Positions 38,560-50,775 of a stretch of DNA of 64,000 bases are shown here, one piece after another. The position numbers were made by a program, and so were the translations under genes. The DNA lies in the NCBI GenBank assembly GCA_029168955.1, contig JAPDOI010000038.1, forward strand, positions 771,001 through 835,000, given 5' to 3'. Source of the stretch: Aplectana chamaeleonis. Lineage: Eukaryota > Nematoda > Chromadorea > Rhabditida > Cosmocercidae. The notes beneath the pieces were generated by a model. It saw nothing but the letters and a program-made list of their open reading frames with translations. It had not been told where the DNA came from and searched no databases. Within the stretch, counting starts at the first letter, position 1, and each line of letters begins with the position of its first letter.

Positions 38560-38901
38560 TCCCGTCTTTGTTGCTGATTTTAGTGCGCCGCACAGCGACC
38601 AGCAACGGCACCAGCGGCAAAGTATGGCACAGTGCGGTGAATTCGGGACGCCCCATCAAAACACGTCACCGCAACTGGCGCACGCCAACTGTTCCTGCCA
38701 TGGCCGCGGTGGCTGTACCGATGCTGGTCCCGCCGCGATCAAATCTAGATGACACGCCTGTCGCTCATAGGCCTTTTTTAGAGTGCGATCGCTGATCGCC
38801 GCGATGACATGTTTCGAATACAGATCGACGTGCGGCGCGAGCTCGCTCGATGCTCATGTTTACCATCCAATCGCGGCGTCGCGCGGCGATCAAACTCTGA
38901 A
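38560..38901. repeat. Diverged relative of the 9603 element
   Basis: It shares GGTCCCGCCGCGAT, CGCCTGTCGCTCAT and ACTGTTCCTGCCATGGCCG-like words with 9603-9898, but the terminal GTATAC repeats are missing on both sides. It adjoins the miniature element at 38902. Confidence 0.55.
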
Positions 38902-39026
38902 AGGCCGTTATCATACTTCGCGCGACCAGCAACGGCGACAGTGCACATTAGGCATATCGAGTTTTGGTCGATATGGATTCTTAACATTGCGTCGCGTCGC
39001 TCGTCGCTGGAAGTATGATCCCGGCC
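38902..39026. mobile_element. Miniature element with CCGGGATCATACTTCC ends, copy 2
   Basis: GGCCGTTATCATACTTCG at the left, GAAGTATGATCCCGGCC at the right. The centre GACAGTGCACATTAGGCATA and TTTTGGTCGATATGG matches copies at 19282 and 46939. Confidence 0.78.
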
Positions 39027-39410
39027 AAAGAGGCCATAACATCGACACAGTATACCACAGCCCTAAGATTGATTAGACAGGACAGGACTGTGGACCAATT
39101 TACTATTAGGTGTCTGCTCACACGGAGCGTGTCAAGCGAGGAAGTGCGTTAACTGAGAAAATTTTCTCGTCACTTTGTTGATCGTCAATTTTTGCAACAA
39201 AAACCGCGTTTACACGTTAATGATCTGACGCATAACCTTGGTGTTAACTTCAAACATTGCAATATTTTCGGATTGGCGGAAGACTGCGTATTTTTGAGAG
39301 CATTTTGAAGCTCTTTCAGATGTTTTTCTTCAGAGACAGAGCCGCTCTGCTCTTCATTTGCCTATATGAATCTAATACTTTTTTGAGAATTTTAGAGAGC
39401 TCGAACACTA

Positions 39411-39728
39411 AAGGTTATACTCTGTTTATCTTGAATTGCACAAAACACGGTCCACCAATAGTCGTCTAATTGGCTCGCTAGTACCGTAGTGTACGTCCAC
39501 GACGCGTTCTCGGCAGAACCGGGTGTGCACCCGGTGTGCAGAGCGATCGGTTCGTCAATGCCGTCACTCGGCCACCCACCCTGCCACTGTGCCTTCATCT
39601 GCACACCGGGTGCACACTCGGGTCTGCCGAGAACGCGTCGTGGACGTACACTACGGTACTAGCGGGCCAATTAGTGGACTATTGGCGGAACGTCTTTTGT
39701 GAAATTCAAGATAAACATCGTATACCTA
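39411..39728. mobile_element. Long hairpin element, arms about 130 bp
   Basis: Left arm CTGTTTATCTTGAATTGCAC through CGCTAGTACCGTAGTGTACG and CGACGCGTTCTCGGCAGAAC; the right arm is its inverse with few changes. The spacer is about 50 bases. Arms this long and similar suggest recent formation, or selection for the fold, or gene conversion. No coding potential. Confidence 0.85.
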
Positions 39729-41302
39729 TTTTCTACCCCTCCCCCCCCCCCTGGAAAATACTAGTGTTTTAGCGCGCTCGCATTAGATATCTTGGTTTGA
39801 CATGCGGTTAAAGCTCAACAAACATGGCAAGAACATGAAGAAACAGCGAAGGTGTTGAAATTCGAGTCATTCGTCGCGGTGGCAAAACAGTAACCTCGAG
39901 AACTTTTAATCTACTGGCTGAATATTTTTGCGAGGAACACGTCTTTGAACATACCTTCTAGAACTACGTACCCCTAAAACCACGATTTTCAGACGCTGCT
40001 CAAGCACCTCTCGAGGTGCGCCATGCACTTCTCAAATTCGACCTGCTGTACAACAAAATGTTTCATGATGTCTGCATGAAGAATCTTCGATAAGCCATTA
40101 ATTAATCTTTATACAATGCCATAAGGTAGTTAGGAAACAATTACATGCATACTATGCGATAATAGGGTGCGAACGTTGTTATACTGAATCGCAAACCATT
40201 TTCCTAAAGTGGATCTCTGAAATAGTCAAATTCGTCTGTCTCTAAAGGGAGATCCGCTCACTCCTATTGTATTGTCAGTCATGTCGAATAACTTCTTCAC
40301 ATATGTTGTTATTTTCTTTTATGTGTTTCTAGAGCGTTGTTGTTCTTGTTGGTCTGTTTCATTATACTCGACGTTGCCTAATCGATTTCTATGTTTTGCA
40401 TAATATGATACTCTTTCGGAGTAGACGACCCACATCATACGATGACATATATAGCAATAGTATTTGCCACTAGAGCCGTCAAAGACATAGTTTACCTCAT
40501 AAACTTGATATCAACATCTGAGTGGAAGAATGCGAATCTCATGGTATCAGCTCTACTGAGTCGTCTAAGCCAAAAGAGTGCCCATAATATTGTATTGACT
40601 CGACGTGTGTGCTCTGAGGCTGTGAATATCACCTTTGAAAGATGAAGTATGTTCTTTTTTGCCTAAAAAAAACACCAACCAGTTCTTCCCGAACTTCAAC
40701 AAGCCTCACGCACTGAAGGTTTGAAGTCGGCCACACTTCGCGTTCCAATCTAATTATTAGTCATAGTCAAATCCATAGGCTTCATAGAACCTGCACGTAT
40801 GCTTTGCATATCATATTCGGCTTGGTGAATAAGACCAGGCGCGGTGATTGCAGCTGTCGGTGCGGTGTTGGCGGCATCGCCGGCCAACGCTGTTTCGAGC
40901 GCGCGCGGCGATCTACCGTCGCAGCTCCGTCCATTCGTCAGACTGAATTGAGCGCGAGGACTTTGAGCAATGGGGCTTTTCTAATGGGCTCTCAATTTCG
41001 ATTATCACCAGCAGCAAAGTGGTGAGGCTTGAAAAATTTCAAGTGCTAATTGTGATGCTTTGACAAAATGGAGAAAATGCACGCAGCTGGTGGTAGTCGA
41101 AACAGAGAGCCCACCAGAAATGCTCCAGAGCTTACGTTTTTTGGGCGCAGTACCCTACGAAGGAGGAGCTGCCCCCCTTTTGCAGGTCAAAACAGCGGGC
41201 TATTCCATTCAAGCAAAGTGGTCCCGAGTGGAAATTGAACAACCAAAGAAGGGGCAACCCCTTCTTCGTTGTGTAGTGCGCCTACATTCCAAGGATACTG
41301 CT
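39729..41302. other. No supported gene
   Basis: It contains a run of 12 C (about 39738-39750) and AT-rich DNA. Frames at 40442-40645 and 40804-41025 were inspected; neither shows a motif or convincing splice sites. Confidence 0.35.
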
Positions 41303-41614
41303 TCAGCACAGTGGTATACTTCTGCGACACACGCTCGTGTTGCTGTGGTCAGCGACAGCGACCGCCTGCCGGGGTACTCCCGCTGATTAAATCTGTCGCT
41401 TTCGCAGTGCTCCGCCCAGGGACGAGCGACAGTGGCAGCAACAGCCTCCGGCATATTTACAGAATATCAACCCTCCGCGACACGTCGCCGGTGTGGGCGT
41501 GCGGCTACTGTTCCTACGACGGCCAATGCCGTTGCTCCAAGGCTGGTCCAGCCGCAATTTGTTAGAAATGTCATTAGTGTCGCTCATGACAGCGACAAAG
41601 TATACCATTGACCC
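41303..41614. mobile_element. Diverged copy of the 9603 Harbinger-like element
   Basis: It shares GTGGTATACTTCTGCGACAC at the left and CAGCGACAAAGTATACCATT at the right, and the same AATCTGTCGCTTTCGCAGTG centre. The outermost bases have decayed on the left. Confidence 0.68.
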
Positions 41615-42674
41615 TAAGGATCACGTGGTCGTTTAAAAGCGGCGACGTACTCAGACGTCAATTCGATTTGCATGTGGTCAGAACGATGTTAAACCGTTGA
41701 ACCGCTTTGGCTCCAAACGAAAACAGGGGTTTTTGTGAAAGCGCGATGCTTCGCTCTCACGATAGCCCTAGCGCAGTCGGTCCCACAGCGAAAGCCGGAC
41801 GCAGAGTAGGCCAGCGCCGCCCATGTGGGTTTGGTTCAAGCGGCCTAAAATATGGTTATTCGTCACTCCTGGCACTGCCCGGTGAGGCCGCTCCGTGTTT
41901 TGTTCTTTCATCTCCTTTTCAGTTACTAGTGCAGTGCTACGCTGTGGGGCCTTGGGGTCTTTAGAACACTACTATCTATCTCTATAATGCGGCCGCTCGC
42001 GGAGAGCAATACTGATGGACAGCTTACCGGCCGAATCCCTTGTTCATCGATTGTTGTGAAATGAGTGGCGTTCCCCTATCATATTAGGCCCTTTTCTATG
42101 AACTGCTTTTTATCGTATTATCCTACATATTTTTATCCTCCTCATGATAATCGTCGTAGAGTATAAAATAATCTAAATTAACCGTGTTCTATCGTGTAAG
42201 CAAGACGGCTGTAGTATGTTGCTTGCTGGGGTAATTCGTCCAGGTTGTATGTTACTCGCTGTTATTTCACTGGCCGGTTTCCTTAGGACGGACACAGCGA
42301 AACAACCACCGATTCGCAACAAGGGTCGGACCGAAACGTGGCTCATTCGTTTCGAGAAAGACGTCGGACCACCTTCCGAGGCAGGGACTGGAGGCTCTGT
42401 GATGACTCCATTACCTCGTGCATAGTGTGACGGTCCACTTCCGATAGAGAAGACTTAAGCACACTGATGACGTCATCTATTTGTTCGCATCGATTCTACG
42501 CGCCGTACCCTTCGTAGCGATGAGGTCATCTTTAGTTGTTGTTCTGATTGTCTAACCACCGAGCTCCTGCCTACCATGACGTGCTCTTTACTGCTGTAAA
42601 ACACAATGATACATGTTTAAGTATCAGCACTGATTTCTATCGTCGTTCTGTAGACTGCGGATAGCTGCGTCGAA
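41615..42674. other. No supported gene
   Basis: Short frames only; nothing recognised. A TTGATAATCGTCGTAG-type stretch and a NotI-like GCGGCCGC at 41989 carry no clear meaning. Confidence 0.3.
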
Positions 42675-43165
42675 TCCGGGGTTGAACGTTTCAGGCGTGT
42701 GGGGGCGCCGTCATGGAAAAACGATCGATATGGTGCTGCTCTTCGTTTTCTCTATGTCCAGTACTCTTTCTTCAGCTTTATGTTCCCTTTTTTTCCTTTA
42801 CATCGTTTTCCTCATCTTCTTATGTGTTATAGGGACAAAAAAATCAGGACTCATGGAATTTTCGCCTCTTTTGCGCTTTCCTGAAATGAAAACCATCCAG
42901 CGTTGGAGATAGACACAAATAGGCTGTGAAATGAGCAAGATTCAAAGACCAAAAACTATTAGAAAGTCATAAGGCAAATAAGAAGATGAGGAAGGAGGAC
43001 GGAAAGGAAAGAAAAGGAAAAGAAAGGTGAGGAAGGAGTGTGTACCATGAGAAAAATGAAGCGCTGCACCATATCGATTGTCTGTTCATGATGGCGCCAC
43101 CCCACACGCCTGAGGCCCGGACCCGGCGCGGCAACCCGCCGTCTGGAAAACGACGATACTTTTCC
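42675..43165. mobile_element. Palindromic element, arms about 160 bp
   Basis: Left arm TTTCAGGCGTGTGGGGGCGC, ATCGATATGGTGCTGCTCTT and GTCCAGTACTCTTTCTTCAG. The right arm is the inverse, with CTGAGGCCCGG and GCGCCACCCCACACGCCTGA. The centre is purine-rich (AGGAAAGGAAAAGAAAGG). The frames on both strands are mirror artefacts. Confidence 0.75.
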
Positions 43166-43689
43166 ATAAAATGTACGACAGTTTCAAAAATCGTACCGCA
43201 CCAAACAAATGACAACTCTGATAAAATCGTATAAATTCAAACTTGCAAACATAATGAGAAATGAAGTATTTCAGCACACGTATAACAATTATCGGGGTTC
43301 ATTTTGAAAATCATGCGGTACCTCAGTGGAAAGCAGAAGCGAATTTGCGAGGCGATATGTTTATGGACGTCCGAAATATAAAGGGAAACGGAGAGTGTTT
43401 GATTTTGCTAAGCCGAAGAATAGCATTCATGTTTAGTTGCTTTACAGAACTTCTCAGGAGGCTTAGCGTTCTTGAAATGCGGCTTCCCATGTAATGTTGA
43501 TATGAAAAGGCTCATATTCTCTAGCTTCATACTGGTAAATTTACTCGTGCAGTTTCAGTCAGACTTCCAGAGCGAAAAACCGCAACAAATATGTAGTATT
43601 GCCAATTCCTTGAACCTTTCAGGTGCAGTAGGCGGTGATTACTTCGAATAACACCCTTGGCCTCTGCAAAGTTTATAGTTGAAGGATTA

Positions 43690-44160
43690 GGCCATCTTCA
43701 GGGGCGAAATCTGAGATTTTCCCACAATCGTGATGTAGACCATCCCTGTATAGCACATGCCAAGTGCGAGCTCTTATTTCCTCTGAATAAGCGAGCTATG
43801 GGAAGCAGCCAACCTGACACGCCTCCATCAAGAAGCCACTTCATCACGCCTCTCAGGGGACTTTTGGAGATCAGCCGCTGCGAGGCAAGAGATGGTGTTC
43901 GATGAAAAGCCCCGTTCTTCCCTTTACTTTCAGGACTTTCTCTTTACTCTTTACTTTTCCTCTTTATTCTAATCCGCACTCATGAATCACTTGCGAATGA
44001 CGGAAATTGAGAGCCTCGGACAACTCGTTCACCATGATCTCGCCGCTCAATTTCATACGATCTTTGAGGGGCCATGATTATGATCCCCGGGGGGTTTGGT
44101 ACGATTCCAGGGACACCATTGGAATCAGCGTGGGACCGCCTTCGGCACAAGAAGAAGATC
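43690..44160 (-). mobile_element. Family F element, reverse orientation
   Basis: In reverse it carries the CAGGGGCGAAATCTGAGATT end, GCCAAGTGCGAGCTC, GACGGAAATTGAGAGCCTCG-like and ACGATTCCAGGGACACCATT blocks of family F. The outer right end is degraded. Non-coding. Confidence 0.68.
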
Positions 44161-45133
44161 TCGAAGCAAGTTTTTGATTCATACTATGCCTGAAGAAGCT
44201 CGACAAATACACACTCTCGTGAAAAAAAGACGTTGATCATAAAAAGGGAAACTATTCTCATAAGCAGACGTGAACAGCCAAACTTTTCATGAGGTATAAC
44301 TTGAATATCATATTTTCTTAGCGTGCTGATGTATTAGGAACTCAAATGACGGATATTGAATAGAGCGAAACAATCTTTAAAACCTACTTCTTTGACCGAA
44401 TTCTTTCCACAGTCCCAAAAATTTTTTGAACACATGTTTCGTTGTCCGAATTTTTCGAAAAGTATGAATGGTTTCAAAAAAAACCTCTCCTTTTTTCAGA
44501 ATGCTTATTCGAAAACATTGGAATTCGGAAAATTCAGGAAAAAAGCTTTTTGAAAAAGTTTGGAATATTTTTGCAATTCACAAATAATTTCGAGTTACAT
44601 AAAAATTCATCTGAAAGTGCTACTGCTGGTGCATATTTGAATCTCTGATCAGACCGCAATCTGATCAGGCCACCAGTAAAATGAAATTTTCGGCTTCTCG
44701 AACAAGATGATTCTGATCTTTCATACAAATCGAACGCATCAATTCTCAGGGTTGAAGGAAAGCTTTAAAAATGGTTCGAAAATTCATGGCAGGGTGGAAA
44801 ATAAGTGAAAAGCGGTTCTGAATCAATCTTGATTAAATATTTCATATGAAGCTCGGAAACTACATATAGTGATGTCCGAAAAGGAAGAACTCATGGAAAT
44901 TAGCCAAAATCAGAAAAAAACCCAAAAGTGGTGGAAACTGCAAGAAAACCGAAGACTTTGATTAGAACCGAAATAAGACCAAAGAACAAAAAAAGGACTG
45001 ACTTAGGAAAAAATAGCAAAAAATGATGATATTTCACAAGATGAAACTGGGAACAAAAAGCTGTGAGCAGTTTGCATTGGTTGAGTTGATTTTGTGACGA
45101 GTTGGACTGCCTTTTAAGAAAGAAGCAAAATTT
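44161..45133. other. No supported gene; A-rich DNA
   Basis: AT-rich with many poly-A/poly-T tracts. A TCTGATCAGACCGCAATCTGATCAG inverted word lies near 44643. No exon or element defined. Confidence 0.35.
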
Positions 45134-45205
45134 GGGCTGAGCCGGGGATCGATCCCGGGACCTCTCGCACCCTAAGCGAGAATCATACCACTAGACCACT
45201 CAGCC
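45134..45205 (-). tRNA. tRNA-Pro (AGG)
   Basis: Read on the - strand: acceptor GGCTGAG pairs with CTCAGCC, discriminator C. The D-arm lies in TGGTCTAGTGGTATG. The anticodon stem CTCGC/GCGAG encloses TTAGGGT, giving anticodon AGG. The T-stem CCGGG/CCCGG encloses ATCGATC. All stems are fully paired over 72 nt with no intron. It would be charged with proline and decode CCU/CCC after A34 modification. Two partly decayed copies are at 58886 and 60152. The internal A and B boxes serve as the Pol III promoter. Confidence 0.95.
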
Positions 45206-46352
45206 ACATTCGCTGCACCTACAATATTCTTATCTGTTCTGAGCGAAGGGATTGATGACGGTGCAGGTGTGACCGCTCTTTGATGAAAATGAGAGATAGC
45301 CGGGCGGGTTAATAAGTTTCTTTTGGTCAGCATTGACGATTAGCCATTCAACAATATACACGCAGCCATCTCCAACTTTTAACCTGACCTCGTGCTCAAA
45401 AAGAGAGTAAGATAAGTATCAGTTCGTTTTTAAGTGGACCCGAAATGTAAAAGAAATAGCGGAAGTCCGATAATCTGGAAGGCCATGTTTCCGTAATTGT
45501 AAGTTTGTGAAAGTTCATGAGTGAATCACCCTCGAAATTTCCTGAATTGCTTGGTATATTCCCGAAAAAAAAAGCGTTCAAGCAGCTTAGAAAAAAATCG
45601 AGGGAAGTTTTCGGATTATCGAAAAAGAAATCCGGATTCGGCTCAAAATTTCTAATTGGCGGTTATTCAGGGTGCTAAACACGAATTTTGGGTCCGTTTT
45701 ATCGCTGAACTGGTGGTTCCCGCGAGTTACGGCAGGCGTTGTGTCTTTTAACAAGTGTAGCCCACCTTAATACTACAAAAATCAGCAAGTAAATCTCTAA
45801 TCCGGATTCGGCGCCACTTATAACCCCCACATAAAGTTTTGAGCCTTATCCGAGGTGAGACTGCGACGGAACCACCCTATAAGTACTATTGTTCTCTAAG
45901 CCAAAGTCCGGTCAGCATTTGCGGACTGCGGCTATTTCATCATGCGACACGTGATAATCGTGATTGGACAGCTTGGTCTCGACAAGATTCACCTTTCTCC
46001 CAACACGATTAACACGTGTGGAATGATGCAACAGCCGTAGTCCGAAATTGCGTACCGGAATTTGGCTCGGGGAACGATAGTGGCGTGGGAGATGCGGGGC
46101 AGCACCGCGGGCGATTCTTCAATGACCAGATCGCGACAAGGTCGCGGAAAAGTCCCGAGGGAGTCACGGTAGGGTTGCGGAAGCTTGACCCACGGAGAAG
46201 TCGCGTAGGAGTCGCGGAAGAGTTCAGGGTCGCGGGGGAGTCGCGGAGCAGTAGCGGAAGAGTCGCGACAATATTTCTCAGTGTTCGAGGAGTTTTAAAT
46301 ACTGATAATTTCAATACAGGACTATACCTTCAACATACGGAACCCGGTTTTC
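45206..46352. other. Unassigned DNA with a repeat block at 45640-45860 and a GTCGCGGAAGAG stretch
   Basis: 45640-45860 resembles the interior of the 36600 unit (GGGTGCTAAACACGAATTTT and TGTAGCCCACCTTA). 46110-46280 is rich in GTCGCGGA words, like a short imperfect tandem repeat. No gene. Confidence 0.45.
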
Positions 46353-46804
46353 TTGAAGACAGCGTTCACGATGATCATCCTCGTTGACTTTCCACAGGCA
46401 AATGATAGGCGAGAAGTATCCTAAGCTCCCAGTGTCGAAAGAACGGTAGAAAATGAGCCAGGAGCGGCAAAATAACGGCTGCAAAGAAGCGTTTTGGTGC
46501 CCCAGACACGCCTGGTGCCCCAGATCCGCCCCTCGGAATGAACAAATGAAGAGATTACAGGAATGATCAAGTCAAGGAAGTGCTGATAAGTGAGCTGATC
46601 GCTTCATTGCACTGATAGGTATCATACTTCTAGCGGACAATTCCTCCACGCTCAAAAATCAACGTAAACAAAAAAAGGCCTATTTTTGCTCAAAAACGCG
46701 TGTTTAGTGTCCTTTTTAGGCATGCCTTGCTATATAGGGCACCATACCTTCCGTAAACCGTGGAGCTATCGGAAGTGAAATTTATCGTGAACACTGGCTT
46801 TAAA
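46353..46804 (+). mobile_element. AGGCA-ended miniature element, family A copy 3
   Basis: GAAGACAGCGTTCACGATGA at the left and TTATCGTGAACACTGGCTTT at the right. The interior is nearly identical to copies at 806 and 6240. Terminal TTAA has decayed on the left. Non-coding. Confidence 0.82.
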
Positions 46805-46938
46805 CATCGGGGAATGAGAGACACAATCCCGAGTAGGAGAAGTCGACTGTTGAGGGGTTTGTTTTATGCCTTTGTGTCCTGAAAAGCAAGTTTTTGCTGC
46901 TCCTAACTTTCTTTCGTCGTCATAGAAAATTATTATAA

Positions 46939-47257
46939 GGTTGGTATCATACTTCCGACCGCCAGCGACAGCGAGAGTGCATATCAGGTATAGTGGAGTC
47001 CACCAAGAGTGTCTCATTTACTTATCAATAAGAAGCAGTCGGCTGGAAATCAATGTGCATTAATCCCATACCAGCACGCTCTATACCGATTGAGCGAGAG
47101 CGGTTGTGCTGTAACGAGTTTCATGTTCATTGATCTCCAATTCACCGCTTCTCATTGATAAGTAAATGAGACACTCTTGGTGGACTCCACTATATATCGA
47201 CTTTCGATCGACATTGATGGTAAGCATTGTGTCGCGTCGGCGGAAGTATGATCCCAG
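46939..47257. mobile_element. Miniature CCGGGATCATACTTCC element split by a hairpin insertion, copy 3
   Basis: Left part TTGGTATCATACTTCCGACC to CATATCAGGTA, right part TATATCGACTTTCG to GGAAGTATGATCCCAG. Removing 46991-47192 and one TA restores a sequence colinear with 19282-19401. Confidence 0.82.
46991..47192. mobile_element. Nested TA-flanked hairpin element, copy 1 (202 bp)
   Basis: Ends TAGTGGAGTCCACCAAGAGT and the exact inverse. The arms continue through GTGTCTCATTTACTTATCAA. TA at 46989-46990 and 47193-47194. A same-length copy is at 51626-51827. The TA duplication fits Tc1/mariner-type mobilisation (inference). Confidence 0.9.
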
Positions 47258-48459
47258 TCTGAGTGATTTACTAACTTTAAAGGCAGCAGACACGCTCAAA
47301 AAAGTTGTTGAGATAACTACATTAGTGGGATCTTGAGGGCCCTAGAAGAGCCCTCGCGAAGTTGGAAGAGTTCAAAACGATGTTGAAATGACCGTATTTG
47401 AGCCGTAATGAGTCACAAAATCATCCTTTCTCCGCCCACCGGTACGGGCTCCGCCCTCCAATACAAATGTTCAAGGCTCGATTACGGTCATTTCGGCTCA
47501 TTTTTTCCGCTTCTAAGGTCGTAAGAGTTCCAGAGAGGGCCGTAAGAGTACATTAGCGTCGTTATCCCAACAAATTTGAAGCTAGCTCCGCTATTTCAGC
47601 CAATGCGGTAAAACTCGTCCACATCTGGGCCAATATAGAACGAACCGTTATATCTTCATTTCAATTGATTTTTTTTTCGTTATCTCTGAATATTAACAAC
47701 CTCAGACTTTCGATTCATTCCATAAAATTGATATCATTTTTGAGCGTGTATGCTGCCTTTGAAAGAAACAGCCGCTGTAGCTAGTTTTTCACCACCAGTG
47801 CAGGGATGCAGAGTAGAAGAAGCATTGTTCAGGTGAAAAAAGAAAACGAGAATCACTGTGAGCACTACATTCAGAGCAAAGCCTGAGTTACTGGTTATCG
47901 CGATCTATCATGTTACTTTCGCTGTTTGTAGTATCTTGATAAGCAGTTGATAAGACTCATATGCTCTGCCTATGAGCTAGTGTTCCTCATTCCATCATTC
48001 ACCGTCTCGTGGGCTCACGCGGCTGATCGGTCAGCACCGTCATCTCCATGAAGCTTCTCCATGGTGCCACCGAATGCTACACTGATTGGTCAGATTTCAG
48101 CAGTCCAATGTCGCACATGCCCTCCGATGACGAGAGTTAGTCGCGCCGGACATGCACACCATTCACCGTGGAGAAGAACATTCAGTGGCGATAACTCAAG
48201 GTGAGTTGCGTCACAAAGCCAGTGGTGTAACTTTGACATGGGACACTCACCTCAGGTGTTTCAGAAATGGTTTTCTCCGATCAGTCCGCCTTTCCTGTTC
48301 GCCCATACGTGGGCACAATTCTCATCTGGCAACAACCTCACAGGAGGAAGAGTTGCTCGAAGGCAGACGCAGATCTTTGTCTCCACCGACTATCACGGAA
48401 CACCGCTTCGAACATCATTCACCACCTCGTCGACCAGCAGGTGATGGCTTGATGTCGTT
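47258..48459. other. No supported gene
   Basis: Frames at 48152-48748 run into GC-rich element DNA and have no motif. The rest is unassigned. Confidence 0.35.
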
Positions 48460-49036
48460 CTCTGAGAGGAATCGCCGCTGCGGCTCCGCGATAGTGCCGC
48501 TTTGGAGCCTACAGGCACCGAAGCGGTACTATTGCGGAAAGGCGCCGGCACTACCGCGGAGCCGTAGCGGTGATGCGGCAGTGCTGCTTCGGCTCCGCGA
48601 TAGTGCCGCAGCGGCTCCGGAAAAATATCTCATAAGAAGTTATTCAAGATATTATACAACTAGGGGGGTCTACGAACAAAATACGCTCCTGCGGTCATTA
48701 CATCATCTGTCTAGTAGGTACAAGGATTACCGCCGCTTTTGCGCCTAAGGAAATACGGAATGTACCCCAAAGTTGAATAATTGAACTGACGAAAACTTCG
48801 TTTCACCACACAGGATAGTACATCGTACATCACGAGGGTTCACTGCTGCATCCTCGCGGAGCCTGCGCGGTTCTAACGCGAAGCCGCTGCGGTACTATCG
48901 CGGCGAGTTCGAGGCTGAAGACACGGCAACAAAATCGTCTGGTCCCGGAGCCGGTGCGGTACTATCGGGGAACTATCGCGGCACAGTCGAGGGTCGCGGT
49001 ACTTTCCCGGCGCTGACGCTGCAATGTTTCTCAGAG
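48460..49036. mobile_element. CTCTGAGAG-ended GC-rich element
   Basis: CTCTGAGAGGAATCGCCGCT at the left and TGCAATGTTTCTCAGAG at the right, flanked by TT on both sides as in the 26749 element. The interior is built of GCGGCTCCGCGATAGTGCCGC-like words in both orientations. It shares the ends but not the interior of the 14253/26749 copies. Non-coding. Confidence 0.75.
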
Positions 49037-49779
49037 TTATGCATAGAGTTTGGCGCATTCCTTTAAGAGCTTCATCTTCGATAATCCTAGGCGATTAGCC
49101 TCAGAGAAAACCGGGAATCGCGGACAAACAAGGCAGCGATTCGTGCAAAAGTTTTACTGAACTTTCACCATATAAGCGATTTTTTAGCCTCAGCTGGTGA
49201 AAGTTGGGGGCGATTGTTGCTGAAATGCTCGTCGGGAGTTGAGTATGGCTAAAGTCGACTTCCTTGATTCTAGAATCGCCCTATTCCTTCGCGTACTAGT
49301 GAACATCTAGCCATTTCCGTTGCCCGAGCTGGTCTAAAATGAAGGCGATTCTTGCGAGAATGGGGCGGGAGGGGCGAAAAGTCGGTGGGTTTGTTTTTAG
49401 AAATGAAGCGATGCGGGTGGTCTTTGATAAGTTTAATGAGATATGTTTTTATTCATTTATTTATTTATTTGAGACGCGGAACAAGTACATGTTGGTCTTG
49501 CTGTTTGTTAAGGCTCTCCAGGGGTGGATTCTACAGACTTTCTAAATAGACAATGACTGATAACGCTATCGGAAAACCCATATCAGAGGCAACTTTCATT
49601 TTAGGATTGAATCTTGGAAGGCCCCCTCCAACTAGATTTGAGCCAGGATTTATAAACGCACAACAGCTTTGTCGGTTTCGTGCGTACCTTCCGCGTGGAG
49701 GCGTGCATTTTGATCCTCGTATTGCGCATTCAAACCTAATTGCAACCCTGCCGAACATCCGCGAACGCGCACTCCCATT
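49037..49779. other. No supported gene
   Basis: A short ATTTATTTATTT run lies at 49456-49469. The frame from 49553 enters the tandem repeat and is not a gene. Confidence 0.35.
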
Positions 49780-49947
49780 TTATTTCCGTATACTTTCTAC
49801 GACGTCCTGGGCACTCCCATATGTCTACCGCACCCTTTCTACGGCTTGGTGCGCACTCCCACTTGGGTCCCACATGCTTTGTGCGGCGCCCGACGCACTC
49901 CCACTTGGTTCCCACAAACTTTTCCCGGGGTCCTGTGCACTCCCACC
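49780..49947 (+). repeat. Tandem repeat of about 42 bp, four units
   Basis: Units ending in GCACTCCCA recur at regular spacing, with CTTTCTACGACGTCCTGG, CTTTCTACGGCTTGGTGC, CTTTGTGCGGCGCCCGAC and CTTTTCCCGGGGTCCTGT as unit starts. Related units lie on the other side of the nested element cluster at about 51950-52075. Confidence 0.7.
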
Positions 49948-50574
49948 GACAGAATTATAAAACTCAAACCGCAGATTTGATCCACCGTAACCCGATAGAC
50001 ATTATAAGAGTAAAGCAACAAATCTGCATCCCATTTACAACCGTTATAAAATGTGGGATGGTGGATTATCATGCTTTTCAGAAGCAATTCACTCCGATAC
50101 TTGTGGAATGAGGTTTTTCATGACAATTTGGTGAGTGTTGTCGAGAGCAACAGTTGGGCAGCACTGAAGCGCAGGAGTTTGGAGCGAAAACTAAAGCAGC
50201 TGGGGCAGCAGTTGAAGTGGTAGAGCTCCGTTAAAAAGCAGCGTGTTGGTGCAACTAGTGGGGCATATGGACCTAACGTGCTTCCCTGTGCAGCAGTAGG
50301 GGAAACCTGCAAGTCTTCCAACTTGAAAATAGCAACTTGAAGCGAAGTTCCTTAGTGTCGCGTTTCAAACGCACGGTCATACGAAACCTTTTTCGATGAA
50401 TACCGGAATGAATCCCTTGCAGGGAGCATGATATCATTCCACCCAGGGCTGTGCATTCTCCTTTTACCGATTTACCGATTTTCCGGATTTACCGGTGTTT
50501 TTCGGTAAATTTTGATTTACCGATTTACCGAATTTTTCTCGAAATTTACCGAAATTTCCACCGAAAAGTAAAGT

Positions 50575-50650
50575 TGGGCGTTATAGCTCAATCGGCCTAG
50601 TTCTTACTCGTATTTCACGGGTTGATTCAGTTCTGTTATGGCATGCTTTT
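50575..50650 (+). other. tRNA-like A-box sequence inside the hAT-like element
   Basis: GTTATAGCTCAATCGGCCTA fits a Pol III A box, and GGGTTGATTCAGTTC, about 35 bases later, is a weak B box. No cloverleaf closes, so a decayed tRNA or tRNA-derived repeat is the most I can claim. Confidence 0.35.
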
Positions 50651-50654
50651 GACG

Positions 50655-50775
50655 CGAGACGATTATAAATTGCCACCGGCACAAAATTCTCACGGTAAAC
50701 AAAATTGATGATAACCAGTTGATAAAGGGTAGGGTATAAAAGAATTTGAGAGCGGTATGTTTTCATTCACACACC
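50655..50775 (+). promoter_or_regulatory. TATA-box plus hairpin module, copy 6, inside the hAT-like element
   Basis: TTGCCACCGGCACAAAATTC, then GTAGGGTATAAAAG, GAGAGCGGTATGTTTTCATT and CACACACC. This is the best-preserved arrangement, with an intact TATAAAAG. Promoter activity is inferred. Confidence 0.55.

Noticed and set aside
40442..41025. Possible small gene frames
   Set aside because: No motif, no convincing splice sites, and no continuation in neighbouring frames.
48152..48748. 198-residue open frame on the + strand, the longest in the window
   Set aside because: Its second half lies in the GC-rich CTCTGAGAG-ended element with GCGGCTCCGC repeats. Composition explains the lack of stops; no domain or splice support.
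49553..49960. 135-residue frame on the + strand
   Set aside because: The second half is a 42-bp tandem repeat (unit divisible by three), and the first half has no recognisable feature.
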